From Nitrospira sp. (GTDB taxonomy: Bacteria > Nitrospirota > Nitrospiria > Nitrospirales > Nitrospiraceae): a stretch of DNA of 42,034 bases. The DNA is taken from positions 293,052-335,085 of the forward strand of contig JABMDK010000017.1 of NCBI GenBank assembly GCA_015903995.1, given 5' to 3'. Below the pieces are notes generated by a model. That model was not told the DNA's origin, did no database searches, and saw nothing but the letters and a program-made list of their open reading frames with translations. Shown piece after piece: positions 17,749 through 28,027 of this stretch (positions are counted from its first letter, which is position 1; each line of letters starts with the position of its first letter). Both the position numbers and the translations under genes were made by a program.

Positions 17749-19316
17749 ACATGGTACGACGAAGCACGGGGAAGGTCTATTTGGTCGGCGCTGGTCCGGG
17801 AGATCCTGGTCTTTTGACCCTTCGAGGCAAAGAGTGTTTGGGGCAGGCTGACGTGGTGCTCTACGATTATCTCGCTAATCCCGCCCTTCTTGCCCACGCC
17901 CGGGACCACGCTGAGCGAGTTTATATCGGACGGAGGGGCAAAGGGAAATATCCTGAGCAGGAGGCCATCAATCGTCTATTGATTGATCGAGCCGGAGAAG
18001 GGAACGTGGTCGTGCGGTTGAAGGGCGGCGATCCGTTTGTCTTTGGGCGGGGAGGAGAAGAAGCGGAAGCGCTTGCCTCGGCCGGGATTGAATTCGAAGT
18101 CGTTCCCGGGGTGACTGCCGCCGTTGCCGCTCCTGCGTATGCCGGTATTCCGGTGACTCATCGAACATTGGCGTCTACGCTGACGATTGTGACCGGACAT
18201 GAGGATCCCCAAAAGCCTTCCACGGCGTTGGATTGGTCACAGCTGGCGGCGAGCCAAGGGACCGTCGTCTTTCTCATGGGGATGAAAAACCTTTCGACGA
18301 TCGCCGCAACCTTAATGGCCGAAGGGCGAGCGGGGTCGACGCCGGTGGCAATCATTCGGTGGGGGACGAGAGTTTCCCAGCAGACCGTCGTCGGCACATT
18401 GGCTGATATTGCAGAGAAAGCGGAGGCAGCACAGATGGAACCGCCGACGATCATTGTCGTCGGGGAGGTCGTTCGACTGAGGTCAAAACTCAACTGGTTT
18501 GAGCAGCGCCCGCTTTTTGGCAAACGGGTGCTCATGACGCGCGCGAAAGAACAGGCTGGTGAGTTGGCTATCCGTTTGGTCGGTTATGGAGCCGAACCGG
18601 TCGAGGCTCCGACGATCAGCATCCTTCCTCCTCTCGACTGGGCGCCTGTGGATCATGCAATCTCCGGGATCGGGACGTACGAGTGGATCATTTTTACCAG
18701 CGTCAATGGCGTGAGCCGTTTCATGACCAGGCTGTTGGCTCGTGGGCTCGACGCACGCTGTTTGGCCGGACGGCAACTGTGTTGCATCGGGCCCCGTACG
18801 GCTCAGGAGTTGGAAAAGTTCGGGGTCAGAGCGGATGTGGTTCCGGCGGACTATCAGGCGGAAGGTGTGTTAGCCGCACTGCATCGGCAGGATATACAAA
18901 ACACCCGTATCCTCATCCCTCGGGCGGAAGTGGCCAGAGAGCTTTTGCCGGACGAACTTCGTGCCGCCGGGGCGCATGTCGACGTCATCTCCGTGTACCG
19001 TACGCTCACACCGGAGCAGGATTTCGGGGGGTGGCGGCAGGAGCTCATGGATCATCGGATTCATGTGATCACGTTTACGAGCTCGTCCACGGTCCGCAAC
19101 TTTGTTGCGATGCTCGGCGGTATGGAAGGGGTGAAGCCGCTCGTGCAATCCGTCACAATCGCCTGCATCGGGCCTATCACAGCCAAGACCGCAGAGGAAT
19201 ATGGTTTGACGGTTTCGATCATGCCGAGTGAGAATACGATTCCCGCATTGGTGGATGCGATCGCCCACCATTATTCCGGAAGCCGTGCGCAGGTTGCCAC
19301 GGGAGCGCTGCAGTAA
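17745..19316 (+). CDS. cobA-hemD: Uroporphyrinogen-III C-methyltransferase / uroporphyrinogen-III synthase fusion
   Basis: A two-domain enzyme of 523 residues. Residues about 10-245 are a SUMT (CobA) domain with VYLVGAGPGDPGLLTLRG, the GGDPFVFGRGGEEAEAL loop and VPGVTAAVAAPAYAGIPVTHR; it methylates uroporphyrinogen III to precorrin-2. Residues about 255-510 are a HemD domain (GKRVLMTRAKEQAGEL, WIIFTSVNGVSRF, ITFTSSSTVRNF) that closes hydroxymethylbilane to uroporphyrinogen III. The fusion joins synthesis of the branch-point compound to its first methylation toward siroheme, cobalamin or heme d1. The start is GTG 17745, overlapping hemC, or ATG 17751. Confidence 0.95.
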   Translation: MNMVRRSTGKVYLVGAGPGDPGLLTLRGKECLGQADVVLYDYLANPALLAHARDHAERVYIGRRGKGKYPEQEAINRLLIDRAGEGNVVVRLKGGDPFVFGRGGEEAEALASAGIEFEVVPGVTAAVAAPAYAGIPVTHRTLASTLTIVTGHEDPQKPSTALDWSQLAASQGTVVFLMGMKNLSTIAATLMAEGRAGSTPVAIIRWGTRVSQQTVVGTLADIAEKAEAAQMEPPTIIVVGEVVRLRSKLNWFEQRPLFGKRVLMTRAKEQAGELAIRLVGYGAEPVEAPTISILPPLDWAPVDHAISGIGTYEWIIFTSVNGVSRFMTRLLARGLDARCLAGRQLCCIGPRTAQELEKFGVRADVVPADYQAEGVLAALHRQDIQNTRILIPRAEVARELLPDELRAAGAHVDVISVYRTLTPEQDFGGWRQELMDHRIHVITFTSSSTVRNFVAMLGGMEGVKPLVQSVTIACIGPITAKTAEEYGLTVSIMPSENTIPALVDAIAHHYSGSRAQVATGALQ

Positions 19317-19365
19317 CACACGCACGTACGATGTATGATGGTTTTTCACAAGGAGGGAGAATGAG

Positions 19366-19758
19366 ATGGTCCCTGTAAAGTCGTTCATGATTCCCCGAGA
19401 AAAGTTCGTGACGGTGCCTCGTGATACCGATACACAGACGGCCGCGCGTATCATGCGCGATCGCGGGATCGGGAGTTTGTTCGTCACCAACGACCGTGAG
19501 ATCATCGGAATCATCACGGATACGGATATGATGCGCCGGGTGGTGGCGGCCGGAGCAGACGCGGTCAAGACCACGGTCGAGCAAATCATGTCGGCTCCCA
19601 TCATGACGATCGAGGAGAGCAAGACCTTGCTGGACGCGAACGATCTCATGGCGCAGTCTCATCTTCGGCATTTGGGAGTCACGCGTGACGGGAAGTTGGT
19701 CGGGGTCATCTCCGTTCGGGATCTCGTCGTGTTTTTGACGAACCTTCCACGAAAGTAA
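19366..19758 (+). CDS. CBS-domain pair protein
   Basis: A 130-residue cytosolic protein made only of two CBS motifs: residues about 7-60 (FMIPREKFVTVPRDTDTQTA, GIGSLFVTNDREIIGIITDTDM) and about 72-128 (IMSAPIMTIEESKTLLDAND, LRHLGVTRDGKLVGVISVRDL). Such Bateman modules bind adenine nucleotides and act as energy or ligand sensors, usually on a partner protein. AAGGAGGGAG precedes the ATG. It lies between the cobA-hemD fusion (49 bp) and hemB (9 bp), so it is inside the heme block; a regulatory link to tetrapyrrole synthesis is possible but not shown. Confidence 0.9.
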   Translation: MVPVKSFMIPREKFVTVPRDTDTQTAARIMRDRGIGSLFVTNDREIIGIITDTDMMRRVVAAGADAVKTTVEQIMSAPIMTIEESKTLLDANDLMAQSHLRHLGVTRDGKLVGVISVRDLVVFLTNLPRK

Positions 19759-19767
19759 GGTTGAGTT

Positions 19768-20739
19768 ATGGGGTTTCCGATCCAGCGGCTCAGACGTTTG
19801 CGGCAACATGAATCGTTGCGTCGAATGGTACGTGAAACGACGCTGTCCCCGTCGGACTTTATCTACCCGTTGTTTGTGGTCGAGGGACAGAATCGTCGTG
19901 AAGAGATTGCGTCGATGCCGGGCCAATTCCGGCTCTCCATCGATCTATTGGTCAAAGAAGCGGCAGAGATTCAGGCCTTGGGGATCCCGGCCATCATTCT
20001 GTTCGGCATTCCGGCGCGCAAAGACGAGCGTGGCAGTTCAGGATGGGACCCGGACGGGATTGTGCAGCGGGCGATCAGAGCCGTCAAGCAACAGGTGCCG
20101 GGATTGCTGGTGATCACGGATGTCTGTATCGATGAGTATACAGACCACGGACATTGCGGAATCGTCAAGAATGGAAAAATTCTCAATGATGAGACGCTCG
20201 AGTGCCTCACGGTGATGGCCCGCACCCATGCTGAGGCCGGAGCCGATATGGTTGCGCCGTCGGATATGATGGATGGTCGTGTCGCTGCGATCAGACGCGA
20301 ATTAGATCGTTCCGGGTTCTCGGAGCTGCCCATTCTGGCCTATGCGGCCAAGTTTTCCTCTTGTTTCTATGCTCCGTTTCGAGACGCGGCCTTTTCCAGT
20401 CCTCAATTCGGCGACCGACAGTCTTATCAGATGGACCCGGCAAATGCGCGAGAAGCGCTTCGCGAGATCGATCTCGACATCGAAGAAGGCGCCGATATCG
20501 TCATGGTCAAACCGGCGATGCCGTATCTGGACATCATTGCGCTGGCCCGTGCTCGCACGCTTCTTCCTCTGGCGGCGTATCAGGTGAGCGGCGAGTACAG
20601 CATGATTAAGGCAGCAGCCAGGGCGGGGTGGCTCGATGAATCACGTGCTATGATGGAATCACTGTTGGCGATCAAACGGGCGGGAGCCGATCTGATCCTG
20701 TCATACTTTGCGAAAGACGCTGTCAAGCTGCTTCGTTGA
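19768..20739 (+). CDS. hemB: Delta-aminolevulinic acid dehydratase (porphobilinogen synthase)
   Basis: Condenses two 5-aminolevulinates to porphobilinogen. Of 323 residues, the two active-site lysines are K195 ([17 protein letters not shown]) and K248 ([14 protein letters not shown]). The metal loop at 119-130 reads [12 protein letters not shown]: cysteines are kept at 120 and 130, but the middle zinc ligand position 122 is Asp, so this is neither the full three-Cys zinc type nor the Cys-free magnesium type. It starts 9 bp after the CBS gene and is followed 6 bp later by ribF, so all three are probably on one transcript. Confidence 0.96.
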   Translation: MGFPIQRLRRLRQHESLRRMVRETTLSPSDFIYPLFVVEGQNRREEIASMPGQFRLSIDLLVKEAAEIQALGIPAIILFGIPARKDERGSSGWDPDGIVQRAIRAVKQQVPGLLVITDVCIDEYTDHGHCGIVKNGKILNDETLECLTVMARTHAEAGADMVAPSDMMDGRVAAIRRELDRSGFSELPILAYAAKFSSCFYAPFRDAAFSSPQFGDRQSYQMDPANAREALREIDLDIEEGADIVMVKPAMPYLDIIALARARTLLPLAAYQVSGEYSMIKAAARAGWLDESRAMMESLLAIKRAGADLILSYFAKDAVKLLR

Positions 20740-20745
20740 CCGACG

Positions 20746-21693
20746 ATGAACGTCACCCGCGGATATTCGGACGAGGTCGTGCGGCCGTATCCGGTGGGCA
20801 CCATCGGGAATTTCGACGGGCATCATCTCGGTCATCATGCGCTCTTGAAACGGGTGGTGGAGACGGCGCGCTCTGCCGAGGGAACGGCTGTCGTTCTGAC
20901 GTTCGATCCTCACCCGGTGAAAATCCTTGCGCCTCACGTTGATCTACGGTTCTTGACGAGCGAGGAAGAGAAACGTGCTGGTTTTGAACAAGCGGGCATC
21001 GATGAGGTAGTCTCCCTGGAGTTCACGCACGCGTTTTCGGCATTCTCTCCTGAGCTATTCGCTGAGCAGGTTCTCTCCAAAGGACTCGGGCTAAAAGAAA
21101 TCTTTGTCGGACAGCATTTTGCCTTCGGGCATCGGCGAGCAGGGCAGATCGGCGATTTGATCGCGCTCGGCAAACAATTCGGTTTTGTTGTCCATCCGAT
21201 TCCTCCGATCATGCTTGATGGGGGAGTGGTCAGCTCCACACGAATCAGACGGCTCATCGTCTCCGGACAGGTCGATCACGCGGCTGTCATGCTCGGCCGA
21301 CACTATGGGCTGAGCGGAGTCGTCTCTCCCGGCGAGGGAAGGGGGCGAACGTTAGGATGTCCTACTGCGAATCTTCGACTGCCGCCGGACCGTGTGGTTC
21401 CTGCCGACGGAATTTATGCCTCTGTCGTGATTATGGACCAGGAGCGACATGATGCGGTCGCCTATATCGGGACGAGACCAACCTTTCATGGTGGTGAGCG
21501 GGGATTGGAAGTTTCCATCCTAGATGGGATTCATGAGTTGTATGGACGAACGCTTACGGTTGAGTTTATCGGTCGTATTCGAGGCGACGCACAGTTTGAG
21601 AGCGGGGAAGCGTTGAGCCGACAGATCGCGGACGACGTAGATTCTGCGAGAGGCATCCTCCGTCGATATCATGAAACAGTCGGAAGGCGATGA
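20746..21693 (+). CDS. ribF: Bifunctional riboflavin kinase / FAD synthetase
   Basis: Makes FMN and FAD from riboflavin. Of 315 residues, the N-terminal FAD-synthetase half has GTIGNFDGHHLGHHALL (canonical GNFDGVHxGH) and STRIRRLIVSGQV. The C-terminal kinase half has GVVSPGEGRGRTLGCPTANL and PADGIYASVV. It begins 6 bp after hemB. The downstream tilS start lies at or just after its stop. Confidence 0.95.
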   Translation: MNVTRGYSDEVVRPYPVGTIGNFDGHHLGHHALLKRVVETARSAEGTAVVLTFDPHPVKILAPHVDLRFLTSEEEKRAGFEQAGIDEVVSLEFTHAFSAFSPELFAEQVLSKGLGLKEIFVGQHFAFGHRRAGQIGDLIALGKQFGFVVHPIPPIMLDGGVVSSTRIRRLIVSGQVDHAAVMLGRHYGLSGVVSPGEGRGRTLGCPTANLRLPPDRVVPADGIYASVVIMDQERHDAVAYIGTRPTFHGGERGLEVSILDGIHELYGRTLTVEFIGRIRGDAQFESGEALSRQIADDVDSARGILRRYHETVGRR

Positions 21694-21697
21694 GTCC

Positions 21698-23146
21698 ATG
21701 CACCCGGTCTTCAACAGATCGGTCCATACAGGGGCCTGGCCCCCGCTGGTGCATCGGGTCGTTCGAACGGTTCGATCCAGAGGCCTTTTCCAACGCGGAC
21801 AGCACATCGTGGTCGCCATCTCGGGCGGTCCCGACTCCGTCGCATTGTTATCGATCTTGCACCACCTCCGGTCACGTTGGGCGCTGACCCTCTCAGCCGT
21901 TCATTGTAATTACGGATTACGCGGTGCCGAGTCCGAGAGGGACCAGCAATTTGTGGAGGCCTTTTGCCAAGCGCTTGGAGTTTCTCTCCATGTTCGACGG
22001 GTTGGATTGCAGACCGATGGGCGTAAGACATCACTGCAGGCTGAAGCCCGTGACCTCCGCTACCGGGTGATGCAGGAGATTGCTGAGCACTGTGGAGCCG
22101 ATCGCATTGCCGTAGGCCATACGGCAGACGATCAAGCAGAGACGGTCTTGCTCTGGATGCTTCGTGGTGCGGGACTGACCGGTCTGTCCGGCATGCCGGC
22201 ATTCCGGGATCACAATGTCATTCGGCCGTTGTATGAGACGCCGCGGCAGGAGATTTTGGCATATCTTTGTACGGCGGGCGTATCATTTCGTGAGGACTCC
22301 AGCAATGTCAAGCCGCATTACCTGCGAAACCGCGTGAGAAGAGAGGTCATTCCGATTCTGGCCCAGCTGGTCCCGTCGAGCGTCGATGCACTCTGTAGGC
22401 TCGCAGAGATCTGTCGAGTAGACGATCGCTATCTGGATAGGCAGATGACCACCCTCTCTTCTTCTGCCGTGGAACGAGAATCTGACGGAGGGTGGAAGAT
22501 CGATCGTGTGTGTCTTCTAGAACTTCCAGAGGCTCTTCAACGGCGCTGTATCCGAAACCTCTTTCGGCAGTATGATGACCAATTGCGTTCCCCCAGTCTC
22601 CGAACGGTTGATCGCATCATTCGCCTGGCCTCACGGAGGGGGGCTGGTTCACGTCTCGATGTCCAGGGGGGGCGGGTTGATGTCGATCATCGCTATCTGC
22701 GGTTTGTTCCGCTTCAAGGACGAGTAGTCTCCCATGCCGAACAACCGCACAGCGGATGCCGGGAATTCCTATCTGTACCTGGAGCGCTCATATGGGCTGG
22801 AACGGGTCAACGACTTCAGGTACAACAGCAGGCATGTAGCCAGCTGCGTACTCCTCTCGGAAAGGGTCGGATTGTGGTGGATGCCGAGCGGGTGTCTCAG
22901 CCACTGATGGTACGGAGTTGGTTGCCGGGAGATCGATTTCACCCCGCCGGCATGGGAGGACATTCAAAAAAGATCCAGGATTTTTTCACGGATCTGAAGA
23001 TACCGATTGCAGCTCGATCTCGCATTCCCCTGGTCGTGGCTCCCGAGGGAATCCTGTGGGTCGTCGGCTATCGACAGGATGAACGCTGGGTACCCACTAC
23101 CGCCACAAAACGCTGTCTAGTCTTCACTGCTGAAGATCTAGCCTGA
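21698..23146 (+). CDS. tilS: tRNA(Ile)-lysidine synthetase
   Basis: Adds lysine to C34 of the CAU-anticodon tRNA-Ile so that it reads AUA. The PP-loop SGGPDS is near residue 42 of 482, followed by VHCNYGLRGAESERDQQFVE and IAVGHTADDQAETVLLWMLRGAGLTGLSGMP. The C-terminal domain ends WLPGDRFHPAGM and the TilS_C-type KIQDFFTDLKIP motif. I choose ATG 21698, with GGAAGG ten bases upstream; ATG 21671 adds nine residues and overlaps ribF without a ribosome site. tilS-hpt-ftsH is a conserved neighbourhood. Confidence 0.94.
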   Translation: MHPVFNRSVHTGAWPPLVHRVVRTVRSRGLFQRGQHIVVAISGGPDSVALLSILHHLRSRWALTLSAVHCNYGLRGAESERDQQFVEAFCQALGVSLHVRRVGLQTDGRKTSLQAEARDLRYRVMQEIAEHCGADRIAVGHTADDQAETVLLWMLRGAGLTGLSGMPAFRDHNVIRPLYETPRQEILAYLCTAGVSFREDSSNVKPHYLRNRVRREVIPILAQLVPSSVDALCRLAEICRVDDRYLDRQMTTLSSSAVERESDGGWKIDRVCLLELPEALQRRCIRNLFRQYDDQLRSPSLRTVDRIIRLASRRGAGSRLDVQGGRVDVDHRYLRFVPLQGRVVSHAEQPHSGCREFLSVPGALIWAGTGQRLQVQQQACSQLRTPLGKGRIVVDAERVSQPLMVRSWLPGDRFHPAGMGGHSKKIQDFFTDLKIPIAARSRIPLVVAPEGILWVVGYRQDERWVPTTATKRCLVFTAEDLA

Positions 23147-23165
23147 ACGGAAGGAACTGAGTGAG

Positions 23166-23708
23166 ATGGAACGTATGTTTGGACGCCCGATCGTCACCCA
23201 GGAGCAAATGCGAAGTCGCATCCGTGAGCTGGGACGACAGATCAGCGCCGACTATACCGGTAAGGACCTTGTGCTTGTCGGCGTGCTCAAGGGGGCCTAT
23301 GCGTTTTTTGCCGATTTGGCGCGAGCAATTCGCATTCCCGTGCAGGTTGATTTTATCATCGTGACAAGCTACGGAACGCACACGAAGACGTCCGGGAAGG
23401 TCAAGCTTGTGACCGAGCTGACCGAACAGATCAAGAATAGGGATGTGCTGCTGGTTGAGGATATCGTCGATTCAGGATTAACGGTTCAATATCTCACCAA
23501 GACGTTGGCCAAGCAGAAACCGAGCAGCATCAAGGTCTGTACCTTGTTGAGTAAACCAGAACGCCGCGTCGTCGATGTCCCATTGCAGTATGTCGGGTTC
23601 AAAATTCCGAACCAATACGTCGTAGGGTACGGACTTGATTACCAACAACAGTACCGGAACCTTCCATACCTCGCTGTTCTCGACCAGCTGAGTCAGCACG
23701 AGGAGTAG
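23166..23708 (+). CDS. hpt: Hypoxanthine phosphoribosyltransferase
   Basis: Salvages hypoxanthine (and possibly guanine) to its nucleotide with PRPP. The 180 residues are the usual length. The PRPP-binding motif is DVLLVEDIVDSGLTVQYL; other landmarks are LVLVGVLKGAYAFFADLARA and the C-terminal VGYGLDYQQQYRNLPYLAVL. AAGGAAC precedes the ATG. It sits between tilS and ftsH, as in many Gram-positive and other genomes. Confidence 0.95.
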   Translation: MERMFGRPIVTQEQMRSRIRELGRQISADYTGKDLVLVGVLKGAYAFFADLARAIRIPVQVDFIIVTSYGTHTKTSGKVKLVTELTEQIKNRDVLLVEDIVDSGLTVQYLTKTLAKQKPSSIKVCTLLSKPERRVVDVPLQYVGFKIPNQYVVGYGLDYQQQYRNLPYLAVLDQLSQHEE

Positions 23709-23807
23709 AGTTTTCTCAGGAGCTGTTGGCAATTTGTCTAAGGCTATGCTAACATCATCACGATTTCTACATACGTGGCGTCCAATGCTGTCGCGAAGGA
23801 GAACTGG

Positions 23808-25619
23808 ATGAATTCCCGGGTCAAGAACTTGCTTTTCTGGGTTGTGGTCGGCTTGTTCATGATTCTCCTGTTTAATCTGTTCAGTGTGCCGACTCACGCG
23901 CCTGAAGAGGAAGTAATATTCAGCGATTTCATGGCAAAGCTCGATAAGGGTGATTTTGAAAAGGTCATCATCAAGGGCAATCACATCAGCGGAGTCCTAA
24001 AGGACAAGACGCGTATCCGCACCTATTCAGCTGATTACCCTGACTTTGTGAAGGTCCTTCGTGAAAAAGATGTTCAGATTGAGGTGAAGCCACCGGATGA
24101 GAGTCCGTGGTACATCACCTTTCTGGTTACGTGGGGACCGTTTATTCTGTTCCTTGGCCTCTGGTTTTTCCTGATGCGTCAGATGCAAATTGGGGGGAAT
24201 AAGGCTCTGTCGTTTGGAAAGAGTCGCGCCCGCATGCTGACGGAGGAACGAAAGAAGATCACATTTTCTGATGTCGCCGGTGTCGATGAGGCAAAAGAGG
24301 AAGTTCTTGAAATCATTGAGTTCCTGAAGGACCCTCGTAAATTTCAGAAACTTGGCGGACGCATACCGAAGGGTGTATTGGTCGTCGGCCCTCCAGGGAC
24401 AGGAAAGACCCTGCTGGCAAAGGCAATAGCCGGTGAAGCCGGGGTGCCGTTTTTCAGCATCAGTGGTTCTGATTTCGTGGAGATGTTTGTAGGCGTCGGA
24501 GCCTCGCGGGTCAGGGATTTGTTCGAGCAAGGGAAGAAGCATGCCCCTTGTATTATTTTTATCGATGAAATCGATGCAGTCGGCCGTTTACGGGGTGCAG
24601 GCCTTGGCGGCGGGCATGATGAACGAGAGCAAACGCTCAATCAGTTGCTTGTGGAAATGGATGGTTTTGACACGACCGAGGGAGTCATTTTAGTTGCGGC
24701 GACCAATCGTCCAGACGTCCTTGATCCAGCTTTGCTGCGACCTGGACGCTTTGATCGGCAGGTGGTGGTTAATCGCCCTGACCTCAAGGGCCGGTCGGAA
24801 ATCTTGAAGGTACATACGAAAAAGGTTCCGGTCGCCACGAATGTCGAATTGGAAAAGATCGCCAGAGGAACTCCTGGATTTTCAGGCGCTGACCTGGAAA
24901 ACCTTGTGAATGAAGCGGCGCTGTGGGCGGCTCGCCAGAACAAGAAGGAAGTCGAAAACATCGACTTCGAGATGGCGAAGGATAAGGTCATGATGGGGGC
25001 CGAGCGAAAGAGCATGATCCTCACCGATGAAGAAAAGAGGATTACTGCGTACCACGAAGCCGGCCACGCATTGATGGCGAAGCTTCTGCCTGGAACGGAC
25101 CCTGTACATAAAGTAACGATCATTCCAAGAGGTCGGGCGCTCGGTGTGACCATGCAGTTGCCGACGGATGATCGGCATAACTATTCAAAAGAATTCCTCT
25201 ACAACACCTTGGCGATTCTTATGGGTGGACGTGTTGCCGAAGAGCTTGTGTTTAAGCATGTCACAACCGGAGCCGGTAACGATCTTGAACGCGCGACAGA
25301 CCTCGCCCGCAAGATGGTGTGCGAATGGGGGATGAGCGAGAAGTTGGGCCCACTGACTTTTGGGCAAAAGGAAGACTCGGTGTTTCTTGGGCGAGACTTT
25401 GCCACGAAGCGAGATGTCAGTGATCAGGTGGCGCTTGAAATCGATTTGGAGATCAAACGCTTCGTCACGGAAAATTATGAACGTGCTAAACGTGTGCTGA
25501 CCGAGCAAATGACGAGTCTCAAAGCGTTAGCTGAAGCCCTACTTGAAAAAGAAGTGCTTGACGCACCGGAAATCGATCAGATTCTGTTGCAATCCTCCTC
25601 TCAAACAGTTCCAGCCTAA
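23808..25619 (+). CDS. ftsH: ATP-dependent zinc metalloprotease FtsH
   Basis: A membrane-anchored AAA+ protease that degrades misfolded membrane proteins and some short-lived regulators. The 603 residues run as TM1 ([21 protein letters not shown]), a periplasmic segment, TM2 ([15 protein letters not shown]), Walker A GPPGTGKT, Walker [13 protein letters not shown], the second region of homology ([20 protein letters not shown]) and the zinc site [16 protein letters not shown] lies six bases before ATG 23808; a GTG at 23775 would add 11 residues but has no ribosome site. It is followed by folP and glmM, as in E. coli. Confidence 0.97.
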   Translation: MNSRVKNLLFWVVVGLFMILLFNLFSVPTHAPEEEVIFSDFMAKLDKGDFEKVIIKGNHISGVLKDKTRIRTYSADYPDFVKVLREKDVQIEVKPPDESPWYITFLVTWGPFILFLGLWFFLMRQMQIGGNKALSFGKSRARMLTEERKKITFSDVAGVDEAKEEVLEIIEFLKDPRKFQKLGGRIPKGVLVVGPPGTGKTLLAKAIAGEAGVPFFSISGSDFVEMFVGVGASRVRDLFEQGKKHAPCIIFIDEIDAVGRLRGAGLGGGHDEREQTLNQLLVEMDGFDTTEGVILVAATNRPDVLDPALLRPGRFDRQVVVNRPDLKGRSEILKVHTKKVPVATNVELEKIARGTPGFSGADLENLVNEAALWAARQNKKEVENIDFEMAKDKVMMGAERKSMILTDEEKRITAYHEAGHALMAKLLPGTDPVHKVTIIPRGRALGVTMQLPTDDRHNYSKEFLYNTLAILMGGRVAEELVFKHVTTGAGNDLERATDLARKMVCEWGMSEKLGPLTFGQKEDSVFLGRDFATKRDVSDQVALEIDLEIKRFVTENYERAKRVLTEQMTSLKALAEALLEKEVLDAPEIDQILLQSSSQTVPA

Positions 25620-25630
25620 ATATTCAAGGT

Positions 25631-25656
25631 ACCGGTTCCTTTGTTTGGGAACCGGT
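25631..25656 (+). other. Intergenic hairpin after ftsH
   Basis: A perfect 9-bp stem ACCGGTTCC/GGAACCGGT (25631-25639 with 25648-25656) has an 8-nt loop 11 bases after the ftsH stop. No T run follows, so it is not a standard terminator; it might protect the mRNA 3' end or attenuate read-through to folP. Confidence 0.5.
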
Positions 25657-25751
25657 GGCCTTGTGGCGTTGCATCCATGGTTCGCACTGCTTCTGATTTC
25701 TTCAAGGGAACCGGGATGTCGGTTTGTATCTTCATTACGTCGGTGGAATAG

Positions 25752-26651
25752 GTGGATCGCGTATCACTACAGGCAATCACGGCGCAACATCGGTTCTCTG
25801 CGAAAGGCCGTGAGATTCATTACCAAAGTCGTCCGCTCATCATGGGTGTCGTAAACGTGACGCTCGATTCCTTCTATGATGGGGGACGGTATGTCGAGTC
25901 TGAGCGGGCCATTGTCCACGCACTGGAACTGATCGAGCAGGGGGCGGACATCATCGATGTCGGGGGAGAGTCGACTCGGCCAGGCGCCTGTGCTGTTAAC
26001 GAACAGGATGAATTGGCTCGCGTGATCCCTGTTGTGAAAGGCCTGGCCCATCGTGTGGCGATTCCAATTTCGATCGATACCACCAAGTCACGAGTGGCAG
26101 AAGTCGCTCTGGATTGCGGAGCATCGATCATCAACGATGTGAGTGCCTTGCGGCAAGATCCAAAGATGGCATCGGTCATTGCTCGCTCAGATGCGGGAGT
26201 CGTCCTGATGCACATGCAAGGGACTCCACAAACGATGCAACAATCACCGCATTATTCCGATGTGGTCGGTGAAGTCGTGCATTTTCTTGATGAACGTGCG
26301 CAGATGGCTCTCCAGGCAGGAATTGCTCGAAGCAACATCATTCTTGATCCAGGCTTTGGTTTTGGTAAGCTATTGAACCATAACCTTGACCTTCTTCATG
26401 GGTTATCTGCTGTTGCGGCATTGAACTACCCAGTACTGGTCGGCTTGTCACGGAAAGCGTTTGTTGGGCGAGTCGTTGAACGGCCTGTTGCACATCGAGA
26501 ATGGGGGACGGCAGCGGCGGTGGCATTGGCGGTCGATCGGGGTGCTCACATTGTGCGTGTCCATGATGTTGCCATGATGATGGACGTAGTCAAGATGGCG
26601 GCGGCGTTGAATCCACGCTGGTCATCTTGCAGACAGGAGCATGATGCGTAA
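25752..26651 (+). CDS. folP: Dihydropteroate synthase
   Basis: Joins p-aminobenzoate to the pterin pyrophosphate in folate synthesis. Of 299 residues, the first signature reads [15 protein letters not shown], with Leu where nearly all family members have Pro (NVTPDSF). The second is [13 protein letters not shown], followed by [23 protein letters not shown] and DPGFGFGK. The start is GTG 25752 with GGTGGA close upstream. It overlaps glmM by 11 bp. A hairpin at 25631-25656 lies in the gap from ftsH. Confidence 0.95.
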   Translation: MDRVSLQAITAQHRFSAKGREIHYQSRPLIMGVVNVTLDSFYDGGRYVESERAIVHALELIEQGADIIDVGGESTRPGACAVNEQDELARVIPVVKGLAHRVAIPISIDTTKSRVAEVALDCGASIINDVSALRQDPKMASVIARSDAGVVLMHMQGTPQTMQQSPHYSDVVGEVVHFLDERAQMALQAGIARSNIILDPGFGFGKLLNHNLDLLHGLSAVAALNYPVLVGLSRKAFVGRVVERPVAHREWGTAAAVALAVDRGAHIVRVHDVAMMMDVVKMAAALNPRWSSCRQEHDA

Positions 26652-27993
26652 ATTATTTGGAACCGACGGTGTTCGAGGGGTCGCCAATCTCGATCCCATG
26701 ACCAGCGAAATGGCGATGCAGCTTGGACGAGCTGCAGCACATATCTTCATGCGACGAGCGGGCCGCCATCAGATCGTCATCGGGAAAGATACCCGTATTT
26801 CAGGGTATATGTTGGAATCTGCGCTGATGGCAGGCATTTGTTCGATGGGGGTGGATGTCCTGTTGGTCGGACCGATGCCGACACCGGCGATCGCGTTTTT
26901 GACCAGGAGCCTCCGAGCAGATGCGGGGGTCGTCATTTCGGCGTCGCACAATCCTTACCAAGACAACGGGATCAAATTCTTTTCAAACAACGGATTCAAG
27001 CTCCCGGACGAAGTCGAAGCGCGCATTGAAGAACTCATCATATCGAATGAAATCAACCACCTTCGACCAACGGCAGACCTCATCGGCAAGGCCTATCGTA
27101 TCGACGATGCAGAGGGGCGCTATATTGAATTTGCCAAGCGGTCATTGCCCAAGGACTTAGACTTTCAGGGGATCAAGCTCGTTGTCGATTGCGCCAACGG
27201 CGCGGCCTACAAACTAGCTCCGACGGTTCTCAGGGAGTTAGGAGCCACGGTCGAAGTCATCGGTAACAAACCGGACGGGATGAATATCAATGCCGGGTGC
27301 GGGGCTGTCCATCCTGAGCTTCTGCAAGAGTCGGTACGTCGGTGCAACGCGGATCTTGGGATCGCGTTGGACGGCGATGCCGATCGAGCCGTCTTTGTCT
27401 GCGAACAAGGAACGGTCATCGATGGCGATCATGTGATGGCAGCGTTGGGCCTGGATCTTCATCAACACGGGCTTCTTGCCAAGCAGACCTTGGTCGGAAC
27501 CGTCATGAGCAACTTTGGCCTTGAGCTGTCGATGTCGAAAGCGGGCGTCAAGCTGATTCGGACGCCGGTCGGTGATCGGTATCTGCTCGAACGGATGTTG
27601 GCGGAAGGTTATAACTTTGGAGGAGAGCAATCGGGACACTTCATATTCCTTGACCATAACACAACGGGAGACGGCCTCATCTCGGCGCTGCAGATCCTGT
27701 CGTTGATAAAACGAACCAAGAAGCCGTTATCCGAGTTGGCCAAGGCCATGACTGCCGTCCCGCAAGTGTTGGTGAATGTGCATGTCACAAAGAAGCCGAG
27801 ATTGGAATCGATTCCCGACATTGATTGCGCCATCCAAGCGAGTGAACGCCGCCTGAACGGGTGTGGGCGAGTCCTCATCAGATATTCAGGGACAGAGCCG
27901 CTGTTGCGGATTATGGTGGAAGGAGAACAGTTCACCATGGTCAAGGAAGTGGCTGAGGATCTTGCCAGGGTCGTACGGCGACATATCGGTTGA
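26641..27993 (+). CDS. glmM: Phosphoglucosamine mutase
   Basis: Converts glucosamine-6-phosphate to glucosamine-1-phosphate for UDP-GlcNAc and the cell wall. Of 450 residues, the phosphorylated serine is S102 in [18 protein letters not shown]. The metal loop is [10 protein letters not shown], the sugar loop [10 protein letters not shown] and the phosphate loop [23 protein letters not shown] precedes two tandem ATGs (26641 and 26644). It overlaps folP by 11 bp, so it is translationally coupled. Confidence 0.97.
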   Translation: MMRKLFGTDGVRGVANLDPMTSEMAMQLGRAAAHIFMRRAGRHQIVIGKDTRISGYMLESALMAGICSMGVDVLLVGPMPTPAIAFLTRSLRADAGVVISASHNPYQDNGIKFFSNNGFKLPDEVEARIEELIISNEINHLRPTADLIGKAYRIDDAEGRYIEFAKRSLPKDLDFQGIKLVVDCANGAAYKLAPTVLRELGATVEVIGNKPDGMNINAGCGAVHPELLQESVRRCNADLGIALDGDADRAVFVCEQGTVIDGDHVMAALGLDLHQHGLLAKQTLVGTVMSNFGLELSMSKAGVKLIRTPVGDRYLLERMLAEGYNFGGEQSGHFIFLDHNTTGDGLISALQILSLIKRTKKPLSELAKAMTAVPQVLVNVHVTKKPRLESIPDIDCAIQASERRLNGCGRVLIRYSGTEPLLRIMVEGEQFTMVKEVAEDLARVVRRHIG

Positions 27994-28027
27994 GTGTTCC
28001 CTCCGTCCCGGTAGATGAGGGAAGCTC

